64,000 nucleotides of DNA from SAR202 cluster bacterium bin127 (GTDB lineage Bacteria > Chloroflexota > Dehalococcoidia > Lucifugimonadales > Lucifugimonadaceae), in the NCBI GenBank assembly GCA_002239045.1, contig MPNN01000004.1, positions 186,001 to 250,000 of the forward strand, given 5' to 3'. Positions 52,139-63,709 of the stretch are shown one piece after another (position 1 is the stretch's first letter; each line of letters opens with the position of its first letter). The translations under genes and the position numbers were made by a program. The notes under the pieces are model-generated. The model was given only the letters and a program-made list of their open reading frames with translations. It was not told the DNA's origin and made no database searches.

Positions 52139-54208
52139 TTGGAATTGCTGAATTTCCTCAAACCGCAAGGTAATCTTACTGACGCTGACCGAGAGCGAGG
52201 TCTTTCGGTCATGGGTAAGCAGATATTCGCCGCAGCGGGCGCGGACGGATTCGTTTCTGCGGGATTCCTCACGGCATTCGCGTTGCTGATTGGTGCATCT
52301 AACCTGCACATCGGCATCCTGACTGCCATCCCGTTCGCATCTCAAGCAGTGCAGATCGTTGCCGTCGTCACGATTGAGCGGATTCAGATGCGCAAGGCGG
52401 TCGTGATCGTTGCCTATCTCGTCGCCTTTTCGACTTGGATACCGGTTGCGTTGATCCCTTTCATTTTGGATGTTCCACACGCTGGAGCTGTGACATTGCT
52501 TCTGCTGTTCGTGGTGATACGTGGTGTCGCCACATCGTTTGTTACTACAGGTTGGAACAGTTGGTTACGAGACTTCGTTCCACCCGGTACGGCCGGTAAT
52601 TTCTTCGGAAGTCGGTTGAGAATGGCAACGATTGCGGCGATCATCACCGGATTGGGTGCGGCGGTATTCGTCGATTGGTGGAAAGGATTTGCCACCACGA
52701 ATGATGAAGTGCTCGGTTATTCGATTGCGTTTCTATTCGGGTCGATAATTCTCGGTTACAGCGCGGTGGGCTTTATATCACGGATTCCCGAGCCGCGGAT
52801 GGAGAGTAGTTCGAGTAGAAGCCTAGGAAGCACATTCAAGAGCGTTATCGCCCCGTTTGCGGACACCGATTTTCGTAAATTCATCAACTTCCTGTTTATC
52901 TTCTACTTTGTGATCAACCTCGCGGTTCCGTTTTTCGCCGTCTACATGCTGAAACGGTTAGACATGCCGCTCTCGTTGGTTGTGGGGCTTGGAGTGTTGA
53001 GCCAGATCAGCAGTGTGATCTTTTACCGAGTCTGGGGCAACTGGGCGGATCAGTTCGGCAGCAAGGTGATATTGTCGATTTCCGCATCTCTGTATTTCTT
53101 CGTGATCATTGGGTGGACGTTCACGACATTGCCCGAACGGCATGGCGGTACGATACCGATCTTAATTTTCATGCACCTTTTGTTGGGCGTGGCACTTGCT
53201 GGTGTGAATATCGGCGTAACGTCGTTGCGTATGAAGATGGCACCTGCTAACCAGGCAACGTCGTACATGGCGGCAGCGTCGTTGGCTCAGAATGTCGGTG
53301 CCGGTATTGCGCCTCTGATTGGTGGCGCATTCGCGGACTTTTTCGATACTCGCAGTTTCAGAATCGCCGTTCAGTGGATCGATCTTTCAGATGTTATTGA
53401 GCTTCCGGCGTTCTCGTTGACGGGGTATGATTTCTTGTTCGCGATCGCGTTCTTGCTCGGATTCTTGGTGATACCGACGCTGTCGAAGATCCGCGAAGCG
53501 GGTGAAACCGAAACGGAGATCGTTCTCGACGAGCTCAATCGTCAAACCCGGGAGAATCTGCGAATGCTCGGCGCGATACCGGGAGGCGGGTTCGTTTCGC
53601 ATTTGCCGATGACTGCCCGATACGTGCCTAGGGTGTCGGGGTTGGACATCGCGTTTGGTGTTACGGCGTATCAGATATCTGCTGCGACGAAGTCGTTGAT
53701 CGATGCCACGACCGCGGGTGGCGAGACGTTGAGGAATGTGCGGCGCCATGTGAGGGTGTCGGTCAGATCGGCATCGAGGAGCGTGCGAGGAGCACGATCA
53801 CAGGGCGCGCAGATTGCATTTGGGGTGACGCACGGGGCGGTCAAGGCGATAGCTGACGCGGGCACGGGGACGACGAGGCAGGTTCACGCGGCGATTAGGA
53901 CGGCGATAACAGCGACGAGTGAGGTTGCGGGTGATCCCCTGGAGGTTCTGTCAGGTGCGGCAAGAGGTGCGGTGGCTGGGACGATCGAAGCGGGCTACAC
54001 CGATGTAGATATTCCCCAGGCGGTTATCGGCCAGGCGCGTGCGGCAGCTCCGGACTTAGGAGTCACCGAAGAAGAAGCCGTGCAGGTGGCAGCACAGGCG
54101 GTCGTGGAGGCGATGAGTGACTTGCCGGTGTACGAGCAGGCAGAGGCATGGGACGCCATCTTGCGTGAGTTGGTCGCAGAGGACGACGAACGCCGTCCGG
54201 CGTCATAG
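52139..54208 (+). CDS. Major facilitator superfamily transporter with long C-terminal cytoplasmic tail
   Basis: Residues 30-460 hold about 12 membrane helices; the loop WNSWLRDFVPPGTAGNFFGSR and KMAPANQATSYMAAASLAQN resemble MFS proteins of the YhjX/UhpC-like kind in unrefined searches from memory. After residue 460 comes an extra 230-residue soluble part: GETETEIVLDELNRQTREN, then Arg/Ser-rich and Ala-rich helical segments (FGVTAYQISAATKSLIDATT; FGVTHGAVKAIADAGTGTTR), then an acidic end. The start is TTG at 52139 or 52145 after GGAG. The substrate is unknown. Confidence 0.85.
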   Translation: MELLNFLKPQGNLTDADRERGLSVMGKQIFAAAGADGFVSAGFLTAFALLIGASNLHIGILTAIPFASQAVQIVAVVTIERIQMRKAVVIVAYLVAFSTWIPVALIPFILDVPHAGAVTLLLLFVVIRGVATSFVTTGWNSWLRDFVPPGTAGNFFGSRLRMATIAAIITGLGAAVFVDWWKGFATTNDEVLGYSIAFLFGSIILGYSAVGFISRIPEPRMESSSSRSLGSTFKSVIAPFADTDFRKFINFLFIFYFVINLAVPFFAVYMLKRLDMPLSLVVGLGVLSQISSVIFYRVWGNWADQFGSKVILSISASLYFFVIIGWTFTTLPERHGGTIPILIFMHLLLGVALAGVNIGVTSLRMKMAPANQATSYMAAASLAQNVGAGIAPLIGGAFADFFDTRSFRIAVQWIDLSDVIELPAFSLTGYDFLFAIAFLLGFLVIPTLSKIREAGETETEIVLDELNRQTRENLRMLGAIPGGGFVSHLPMTARYVPRVSGLDIAFGVTAYQISAATKSLIDATTAGGETLRNVRRHVRVSVRSASRSVRGARSQGAQIAFGVTHGAVKAIADAGTGTTRQVHAAIRTAITATSEVAGDPLEVLSGAARGAVAGTIEAGYTDVDIPQAVIGQARAAAPDLGVTEEEAVQVAAQAVVEAMSDLPVYEQAEAWDAILRELVAEDDERRPAS

Positions 54209-57075
<2,867 letters not shown>

Positions 57076-57375
57076 TTGTACAGAAGATGTACTTCTAGAT
57101 TGAAGGTTTAGATAACAATCACAACAAGCACGTTGAAAATGTCAAGATGTTGTTTCGGACGCCGGTCGCTGAACGGGGATCGGTTCTGATTTCGGGTTGT
57201 AGGGATGTTGACAAGGTATCGAGATGTTGTTGAAATCTTGACGGACCAACTGATGCTGGTGGTAGTTGAGGATTCGCAATTCGGGATTTCGCGGTTAGTT
57301 GACAGTTTCTCGCGTGGAAGTCGCGAGGATATTGACAATGTGGTTTCGGGAATTCGCGTTGCTTCTAATTGGTTT
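57076..57375. other. Convergent intergenic region after gyrB
   Basis: There is no supported gene. A small hairpin (GTACA/TGTAC, 57078-57092) lies next to the gyrB stop and may help termination. TTGACA-like words occur four times on the plus strand, but no matching -10 box or gene follows. Confidence 0.4.
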
Positions 57376-59346
57376 CTATTTCCTTTTTTGAGACGTGACC
57401 CTGTTCAGCACTTCGGATTGTGCTTCTTCGACAACGCCGATCACCCGGTGTTCCACGCTCGCTGCGACGCGTTTAACAGGTGCGGCACGTTCGTAAATCT
57501 GGTTAATCCGATCTGCCCGCACGAACGTTGATCCTCGACCACTTAGTTCATTGGCATCCCTCCAATCTTCTAATTGCTGCCTCCAGATCTCATGGGACGC
57601 GAAGCTTTGGATTTTGCTCCCTATCACATCTCGCACGGCATCTAGAACCTTGTCTTTGTCAACCTTGCTCGCATTGGGTGAATGCCAATCCGCAGCGACC
57701 TCTAACCAATTTGAGATCTGATTCTGGAGAGACCCGGACAATTCTGCGACGGGGCGCAGTGTGTCGTATTCATCGGTGCCCAACTCGGCCAATCGACGGT
57801 TCAACGCTTTGATCCGGGTCCAATGCTCTTTCTGCCCACGAGTCGTCGGATCAATCCCCAGACGAATGTCCCAATACCTGCGGAATCCTCTGATACCGGT
57901 TTCGATTGCAGGCCCGATGTTGCCAGTGTCGAGGTGAAACGTCAGCGCAAGATTCTCATCGGAAGTGGCAGCATCCTGCAAATCAGACAGGAAATCCCTC
58001 AAATGGCGGATGATACCCCGGGGCAGTTTCGCGGTGTCCCGGTCCAGACCGCCGAAAAAGTAGGTATTCTCACCCAACCTCGCATTCAATCGCATCCAGA
58101 CAGATTCTGAGATTGAGCCTCTGAGGTTGGAAAGAGCGTTGGTGATTGAACCACGAACGTGGTCTACGCGTTGCTGTTGGGTGTTGATGTTGTCACCGCG
58201 CACCAAGTCGAAATGCGTGAAAGTTAAAGCCAATTTGGCGATTTGACCTCGGTCAGCCACTGTCCGCAACAAGGTCAACGGAGGTCCGACGATCGGCTGT
58301 TGAGCGTTGTCAACCAAAACTATCCGGTCAACGAGAGCAAATAAATCCGTGACATGGGTTGAAACACTCTCAGCCGAACTCACTCGGTGTCCCAAGCCTT
58401 CTCCGTCGATCAGCACTAGTCTGGGAGCTATTCCCAACTCGGGTTGCCGCGGAACGAATTTGCCTTGAACTCTGACACCGTCCACCAGTGGTGTCAGCAA
58501 TCGACCGTACTGAAGATGATGATTACTAGAAAACCAACGGATTTGCCTCAAAAATTCGGTACGGTCAGGCGATTCGTAGGTCCAAACTATCGGCCAATTT
58601 TTCGAATCCGTTTCGAGCGAACCCGCCTCCAACAAATCGAATCGGTCTTGGATCCTATCAAGGATTTGACTTCGTAGGCGTAGGACGTTAGGACTACCAG
58701 CGATGATCCGATCGAATACTGCCCACCAATCTTCATCGGACTGGCTGGCGTTACTACCTGAAAGTGAAAATCCAACTTGTGCCGATGTGCTTGCTTCTTC
58801 GGCTGTCGCAATCTGCACGACACGATCCACCAATACCCTGAGCTGGTCAGCATGTTGGCGACGCTCATTCGGCGGGACAGATTCGTTCAAAGGCAACTCT
58901 GGTTCCGGGCTCTCAAAACCGAAATCCAATTCATCATCGTCTTCTGTCTGGTCCTCAAGGGTACCTAGAACATACGACAACCTGAAGCGCTGTTCGGGAT
59001 GATTTAGCAAGGCATGCGCCACCTCTTTCGTCGAATTGCCCTCGATAACGCCTCTACATGCTGCTTGAATGCATTCTTCAACGTGGCCTATAACCGTTTC
59101 AAACGGTATGAATGTGATCGCTGCCGTGAACGGACCACTGTCCGTGGTGACTATCTCGATATCTGAGGTCGTCGTCCGCGCAGTTGAGATTGATGGGAAC
59201 CGATCGTTTGTGTGGTCCGAACCTATGAGGTGCCGCAAAAGCGTCGTCTTCCCGGCACCTGTCGTCCCAACGAACATGATGCGTGCGTATCCATCATCAC
59301 GTCCCGGCAACGGTATCTTGCTATCTCGAATCTGGCGCGCGTCCAT
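57376..59346 (-). CDS. Large P-loop GTPase of unknown family
   Basis: A 656-residue soluble protein with Walker A RIMFVGTTGAGKTTLLRHL near residues 22-40, a threonine-rich switch I candidate (STARTTTSDIEIV), a DxxG-like LIDGEGLGH, and a base-recognition-like LTFTHFDLV. The rest is helical with a long acidic insert (EDQTEDDDELDF) and a basic C-terminus. It is comparable in scale to dynamin-like or AIG1/Toc-type GTPases but no such family can be claimed. No membrane segment is seen. It is followed upstream by a membrane-protein gene on the same strand, 89 bases away. A defence or stress role is only an inference. Confidence 0.8.
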   Translation of the reverse strand: MDARQIRDSKIPLPGRDDGYARIMFVGTTGAGKTTLLRHLIGSDHTNDRFPSISTARTTTSDIEIVTTDSGPFTAAITFIPFETVIGHVEECIQAACRGVIEGNSTKEVAHALLNHPEQRFRLSYVLGTLEDQTEDDDELDFGFESPEPELPLNESVPPNERRQHADQLRVLVDRVVQIATAEEASTSAQVGFSLSGSNASQSDEDWWAVFDRIIAGSPNVLRLRSQILDRIQDRFDLLEAGSLETDSKNWPIVWTYESPDRTEFLRQIRWFSSNHHLQYGRLLTPLVDGVRVQGKFVPRQPELGIAPRLVLIDGEGLGHRVSSAESVSTHVTDLFALVDRIVLVDNAQQPIVGPPLTLLRTVADRGQIAKLALTFTHFDLVRGDNINTQQQRVDHVRGSITNALSNLRGSISESVWMRLNARLGENTYFFGGLDRDTAKLPRGIIRHLRDFLSDLQDAATSDENLALTFHLDTGNIGPAIETGIRGFRRYWDIRLGIDPTTRGQKEHWTRIKALNRRLAELGTDEYDTLRPVAELSGSLQNQISNWLEVAADWHSPNASKVDKDKVLDAVRDVIGSKIQSFASHEIWRQQLEDWRDANELSGRGSTFVRADRINQIYERAAPVKRVAASVEHRVIGVVEEAQSEVLNRVTSQKRK

Positions 59347-59435
59347 AATTCAGTCCTTGGTTTGTGCCTTTAGTGAATATCGATCGGCGTTAACAATATA
59401 CCGCAGATATGGAAAGAGTCGAAGTCGAGAAATTC

Positions 59436-60197
59436 TCAAGCTTGAACTCTTGCGGGTTGGTCGGTATTCGCGATGTCTCGGGATTTTCTGGGCAATCCAT
59501 TCCTGCCAATGATCAAACCAATTGAAGTCCCGAGTATCCATGACAGGAACAGCAGGCCTGAAATCTGGTGGATACTGGACGAATCCCACCAGATAATGAC
59601 CATCCCCAAACCTGTAAGGGGTGCTAACCAACCAGTCAACTTCATTATTCCCCCTTGGCTCCATTGGACCGGCGCCATCAAGATTATCGCGAGGCCGATA
59701 ATCGTGTTGCTAATGCTGCCGGCCAGCGCGCGATTACCGTCAAGTTGTTCAACGTCGTAGATTTCGGTCCAGTCGAACGATCCTACGAAGATGACGATGA
59801 CGCCGGACACGACCATTACGATCCCTCCAAGGATCAGCAAGGCAACAGCGACTTTCAAGTGCCATCCTTGAGCAGATGCCATTGCTGGCCCGATCAGGCT
59901 AGCCGCGGCGATGAGCAATGCGCCGAAGAATGTTCGTGCCGCGCCGTGCCATGTGTACCAAAGCGTGTTCTGATCGATCGCGGCTAGCGTCTCTTCGAAG
60001 GTTGGTTGGTCGATGTCTGCCTGAAGGCGCGCCCACACCATGGCAGTCGCGGCGATGGCGGAGAGTATGAGCAGAGTCCCGGCGGTGATGGCTTCGATTG
60101 ATCGGGCTCGTTGAGGCCCGGGATCGGCCTCCGCCTTCAAGGACCAACTATTCAAATCAGTTCGCCAACGATTGTTTATCGACGACGACATGGCCAT
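59436..60197 (-). CDS. Multi-pass membrane protein of unknown function
   Basis: About six hydrophobic segments in 253 residues (AITAGTLLILSAIAATAMVW, FFGALLIAAASLIGPAMA, VAVALLILGGIVMVVSGVIV, and others). A soluble stretch (ADIDQPTFEETLAAIDQNTL) lies after the first. No catalytic motif is visible. It is transcribed ahead of the GTPase gene, and the two may function together, which is inference. Confidence 0.75.
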   Translation of the reverse strand: MAMSSSINNRWRTDLNSWSLKAEADPGPQRARSIEAITAGTLLILSAIAATAMVWARLQADIDQPTFEETLAAIDQNTLWYTWHGAARTFFGALLIAAASLIGPAMASAQGWHLKVAVALLILGGIVMVVSGVIVIFVGSFDWTEIYDVEQLDGNRALAGSISNTIIGLAIILMAPVQWSQGGIMKLTGWLAPLTGLGMVIIWWDSSSIHQISGLLFLSWILGTSIGLIIGRNGLPRKSRDIANTDQPARVQA

Positions 60198-60289
60198 CTC
60201 GGTTGGTTCGCGATTTTAGGGTCAACAGAATCCTAGTCACGTGTTAAGCGAAAATGTGACCACGGTTGCTCAATGTCCCAAATTCGACC

Positions 60290-61027
60290 CTATGTGGTTA
60301 CGAGCAATTCTTCTTTCTCTTCATGGTGGGACGGAATACTAAAGCCGAAGGGTTCAACATTGACCGGTGTGCCAGCTACTGTCTGGGTCGCGGTTGTAGA
60401 GAACCACTTACGTATCTTTTCTTCGTCGACAGTGATTTCGTCCTCATGTCTGACGAGGATGTTGAAAAGCGGAATGTTTTTTTCCTCGAGGGCTGCGCTT
60501 CCACCCTGTTGGCGATCTAATATGCACATCGCGACCCTGAAAGTAGCTTGTCTGTCTTCAAGGGTTTTGATCGCCTCAAGCAGGGACTGACCCGTTGAAA
60601 TAGTATCGTCGTATACCGCTACGGTTGCCCCATCGTTGAATTGGCCTTCAATCTGTTGGTACATACCGTGTTGCTTGGATTCTCGGCGCACGAAAAAGCC
60701 TGCGAAATCTTTGCGTTGCTGATAAGCGAGCAATGCCAGTCCGCCGAGAATTGGGACTGCCCCAACTGCCGGACCACCGAAATATCGCAACTTATTGCTG
60801 TACAGAACGTTCAAGAAAAGTCGCGAAATGATCTCGACGCATTCAGGGTCGACAGACAACAGTCGTCCGTCAAAGTAGACACGCGACATTTGACCAGATG
60901 AAAGTGTGAACTCGCCGGATTGCACTGCGCCCAAACTCTTGGCCCGGGCCAAGAGGGCCTTTGCACTATTCAAAGCGTCGTCGACACACATCGTCGTACT
61001 CATATGTTGATCCGTTTCCGTGCTCAT
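60290..61027 (-). CDS. pyrE: Orotate phosphoribosyltransferase-like protein
   Basis: OPRT joins orotate and PRPP to give OMP in pyrimidine synthesis. GEFTLSSGQMSRVYFDGRLL is the typical N-terminal motif, and VAVYDDTISTGQSLLEAI is the PRPP-binding loop with the acidic pair. The start is either ATG 61027 or 61003; the track start at 61174 is doubtful. A C-terminal extension of about 60 residues (from DRQQGGSAALEE) is present, and other pyr genes are absent, so a different phosphoribosyltransferase specificity is possible. Confidence 0.8.
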   Translation of the reverse strand: MSTETDQHMSTTMCVDDALNSAKALLARAKSLGAVQSGEFTLSSGQMSRVYFDGRLLSVDPECVEIISRLFLNVLYSNKLRYFGGPAVGAVPILGGLALLAYQQRKDFAGFFVRRESKQHGMYQQIEGQFNDGATVAVYDDTISTGQSLLEAIKTLEDRQATFRVAMCILDRQQGGSAALEEKNIPLFNILVRHEDEITVDEEKIRKWFSTTATQTVAGTPVNVEPFGFSIPSHHEEKEELLVTT

Positions 61028-61675
61028 TGGCTTACTCGTTTTGAGATACTTACGATCATTCACTTGGTTGTGGTACAGATTACGGTGGTTCTCGAGCGAT
61101 TGGATTGCGACCGGCTCGCGTTCGCCGATGCGTTCGGAGATATTCCAGGATGGACCGCGTTGAGGTGACCCCAAGGGCGGTTGACGTTGAGGTCAACAGA
61201 TCGCATCGCAACGGTGTGTGTGCTAATCATCGCTTCATCGCAGATGCTTCGCAGTGCGCCACTGAAAACGCAAAAGTGATCGGCGTTTTCGCCCGTTTGA
61301 CGCTCAGAAGATGTCTTGAGTGTGCGTCTGCTGGGCGGTGGCTGCGTTATCGGTTCCTCCTGAATCCGTTGACGCATTGGAAAGAAAGCTATCAAGGCGT
61401 TAACGGTTGGTGCTATAGGTTACCATGCAATTGCGAACGTGAATTTGTCGAGCGAATCGTAGTTCTTTGGTTGAGATGCTATGGCACCTCAAGGATTGTT
61501 CACGAGTCAAAGTGCGCTTCAAGCTGATCTGGGAATTCGATTGAGTTTCCCATCAAGATCCTTGTATCAAGTTGGCCACACCCAACGAAACGCGTTCTTT
61601 GAATCGGACGATTCTAGTCACGGCGGGCAACAAATATTTATTGGTATGTTCCACAGATACGGATCAGAGGTCTTC
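61028..61675. other. 650-base stretch without a supported gene
   Basis: The ORFs on both strands here (61105-61527 plus, 61060-61395 minus, 61481-61720 plus) have no family resemblance and overlap each other. I recognise no tRNA, RNase P RNA, tmRNA or riboswitch. The region lies upstream of the pyrE-like gene and downstream of nadD. It might hold an RNA gene or decayed DNA. Confidence 0.4.
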
Positions 61676-62284
61676 TCAACCCGACGTCGGCATGGCAGGT
61701 TGGCGGTGGTACAACCTTGATTCGATGATAAATTCATGTACGCCTGTCGGTACTTGTCGACTAGCAACGGTAGCTTTTCCCCGAGCGTATAGTGCCCGGA
61801 TTTCCGAGGCGCTGATATCGACCATAGGCCCAGGAATCGTGATCGTGTCGGCCGGTAACGGCAACTCGGTATCGAGAGTCGCTCCGGGTCGTTGGATGAC
61901 CGCGAAGGTGCAAGATTGAGCAAGTTCGTCGTAGCGGTGCCAGCGATGCAGCGTCGCCGCGGCGTCGGACCCAACAGCGAGAATGTAGTCGAATTCGTCA
62001 CCGTGGGCTTGCCGTAGGTCGCGGATTGTGTCGAGAGAGAAGGTCGTGCCCTCGCGGATGGCGTCGACATCGGACACCTCGATCCTAGTCTCGCTTGCGG
62101 TGGCCAATTCAACCATCCGCAAGCGTTCTGTGGGCGATGCTACCGGTGGGCGGTCTCGGAGCCATGGCTTTCCGGCAGGAACCATCAAGACTTGGGCGGG
62201 GCCGAGTTCGTCGCGCAGGCAGCGTGCGATGGCGATGTGGCCGTTGTGAACTGGGTCGAACGTGCCACCAAATATGACAATCAA
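61676..62284 (-). CDS. nadD: Nicotinate-nucleotide adenylyltransferase
   Basis: NadD makes nicotinic acid adenine dinucleotide from NaMN and ATP in NAD synthesis. The nucleotidyltransferase motif FGGTFDPVHNGHIAIA and the late ISASEIRALYARGK are present. The track start (ATG 62362) adds 26 residues read through a REP-like palindrome (RHSREGGNLG), so I prefer TTG 62284 directly before the conserved strand; the long form cannot be excluded. It follows obg on the same strand, a common arrangement. Confidence 0.9.
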   Translation of the reverse strand: MIVIFGGTFDPVHNGHIAIARCLRDELGPAQVLMVPAGKPWLRDRPPVASPTERLRMVELATASETRIEVSDVDAIREGTTFSLDTIRDLRQAHGDEFDYILAVGSDAAATLHRWHRYDELAQSCTFAVIQRPGATLDTELPLPADTITIPGPMVDISASEIRALYARGKATVASRQVPTGVHEFIIESRLYHRQPAMPTSG

Positions 62285-62309
62285 GCGGCTGTTTTTGCTT
62301 TTCCCGAGG

Positions 62310-62327
62310 TTCCCGCCTTCGCGGGAA
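62310..62327. repeat. REP-like palindrome (TTCCCGC/GCGGGAA)
   Basis: A 7-bp stem with a CTTC loop in the classic form gtcattcccgcgaaggcgggaa on the minus strand. It sits between obg and nadD. Confidence 0.75.
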
Positions 62328-62340
62328 TGACGGTCTCCGT

Positions 62341-63672
62341 TCAATGCCACTCGAACTCCCATTCGCCGACCAAGATCACATCCCCCTCCTTCGCCCCGGC
62401 GCGTCGCAGGGCGTTGGTTACGTTCATGCGCTCGAGACGCTGGTGATACTGGACGAGCGCGTCCCAGTTGTCGAGATTTGAGCCGAGGGCGAGTCTCACG
62501 GCGCGGTCGTGAACGATTCGGAATTTGTTGGCTCCGGCGCGTACGACCATCTTCGGATTGCCGCCGCGGGTTTGGAAGACCGGGAGATTGTCGTTTTCTA
62601 GAGGGTCGTCGCCTTCTAGATGGTTTGGACTCAAGGCCGCCTCGGAAGATCTGATTTGCGCTTTGCGGATGTCGGCCAAGCGGTAGGAAACTGCCGCGAC
62701 GAGTTCATCGATACCTAGCCGCGTCGCGGCTGAGATGAAGTAGATCGGTGTATCTGCGCCTACTGCGGCACGTACTTCGACTTCGATTTCATCGCGCAAC
62801 AATTCGACTTCCTCAAGGTCAAGTTTGTTCACTACGATGATCTGCGGAGTTCGAGCCAAGCGCGCGTCGAAGGCGTCCAACTCGTGGTTGATAGTGCGAA
62901 TTCGCTCGCCGGGCTCGCCTTCGCTGCCGTCGACGATGTGGACCAGAAGCCGTGTGCGTTGCATGTGCTTTAGGAACTCGTGGCCGAGACCGATACCTTC
63001 AGAAGCGCCCTCGATCAACCCGGGGATGTCGACCGCTGCGAATGCGTCGATACCATGTTCCACGATTCCGAGAACTGGTTCGAGAGTGGTGAAGGGGTAG
63101 TCTGCGATCTTGGGGCGTGCGGCGCTGATGGCGGTTAGGAGGCTGGACTTTCCGGCGTTTGGCATGCCAACGAGACCGACGTCGGCGAGGATCTTTAAAT
63201 TCAATCGGAGTTTAACGGTCTCGCCGTCTTCACCAGCTTCGGCGAGCAGCGGCTCACGATTAACCGATGTGACGAATGCTGCGTTCCCCTGCCCGCCTCG
63301 GCCGCCGATCGCTACCTCGAGTCGTTGTCCAGGTCGAACCAGATCACCCAGAAATGTCTCGGGTTCGCCCGAACGTTCGCCGATTTGCCATACTTCGGTG
63401 CCGACGGGCACGGTGACATCGACATGATTGCCGTTGGCGCCGTGCCGTTTGTTGCGTGCGCCGTGTCCGCCGTTACCGGCGATGAAATGTCGTCGCCAGC
63501 GGAACTTGAGCAGCGTGTTGAGCGAGGGATCTGCGACTAGGGCGACCGATCCGCCGTTACCACCGTTGCCGCCAGCTGGTCCACCCAACGGCCGCAAAGC
63601 CTCCCGCAGAAACATCGCCATGCCTCTGCCACCGTTGCCAGCCCGAGCTTCGATGTTGGCTTCATCAATCAT
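62341..63672 (-). CDS. obg: GTPase Obg/CgtA
   Basis: Obg binds the large ribosomal subunit and helps its assembly and stress response. The Obg fold with glycine-rich helices (GGRGMAMF; GGPAGGNGGNGGSVALV), the G domain (LVGMPNAGKSSLL, DYPFTTLEPVLGIV, DIPGLIEGA, VVNKLD) and the C-terminal OCT domain (PVFQTRGGNPKMVVRAG) are all present, as in Gram-positive type Obg. Length is 443 residues. nadD follows on the same strand. Confidence 0.97.
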   Translation of the reverse strand: MIDEANIEARAGNGGRGMAMFLREALRPLGGPAGGNGGNGGSVALVADPSLNTLLKFRWRRHFIAGNGGHGARNKRHGANGNHVDVTVPVGTEVWQIGERSGEPETFLGDLVRPGQRLEVAIGGRGGQGNAAFVTSVNREPLLAEAGEDGETVKLRLNLKILADVGLVGMPNAGKSSLLTAISAARPKIADYPFTTLEPVLGIVEHGIDAFAAVDIPGLIEGASEGIGLGHEFLKHMQRTRLLVHIVDGSEGEPGERIRTINHELDAFDARLARTPQIIVVNKLDLEEVELLRDEIEVEVRAAVGADTPIYFISAATRLGIDELVAAVSYRLADIRKAQIRSSEAALSPNHLEGDDPLENDNLPVFQTRGGNPKMVVRAGANKFRIVHDRAVRLALGSNLDNWDALVQYHQRLERMNVTNALRRAGAKEGDVILVGEWEFEWH

Positions 63673-63709
63673 GCCGCGATTCTAATGTGCGAGCAATGAT
63701 GGGCGTGAC

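Noticed and set aside
57205-57531. 108-residue plus-strand ORF after gyrB
   Set aside because: It overlaps the end of the GTPase gene antisense and has no family resemblance or ribosome site.
61105-61527. 140-residue plus-strand ORF
   Set aside because: Cys/Arg-rich translation without features, overlapping an equally poor ORF on the other strand.
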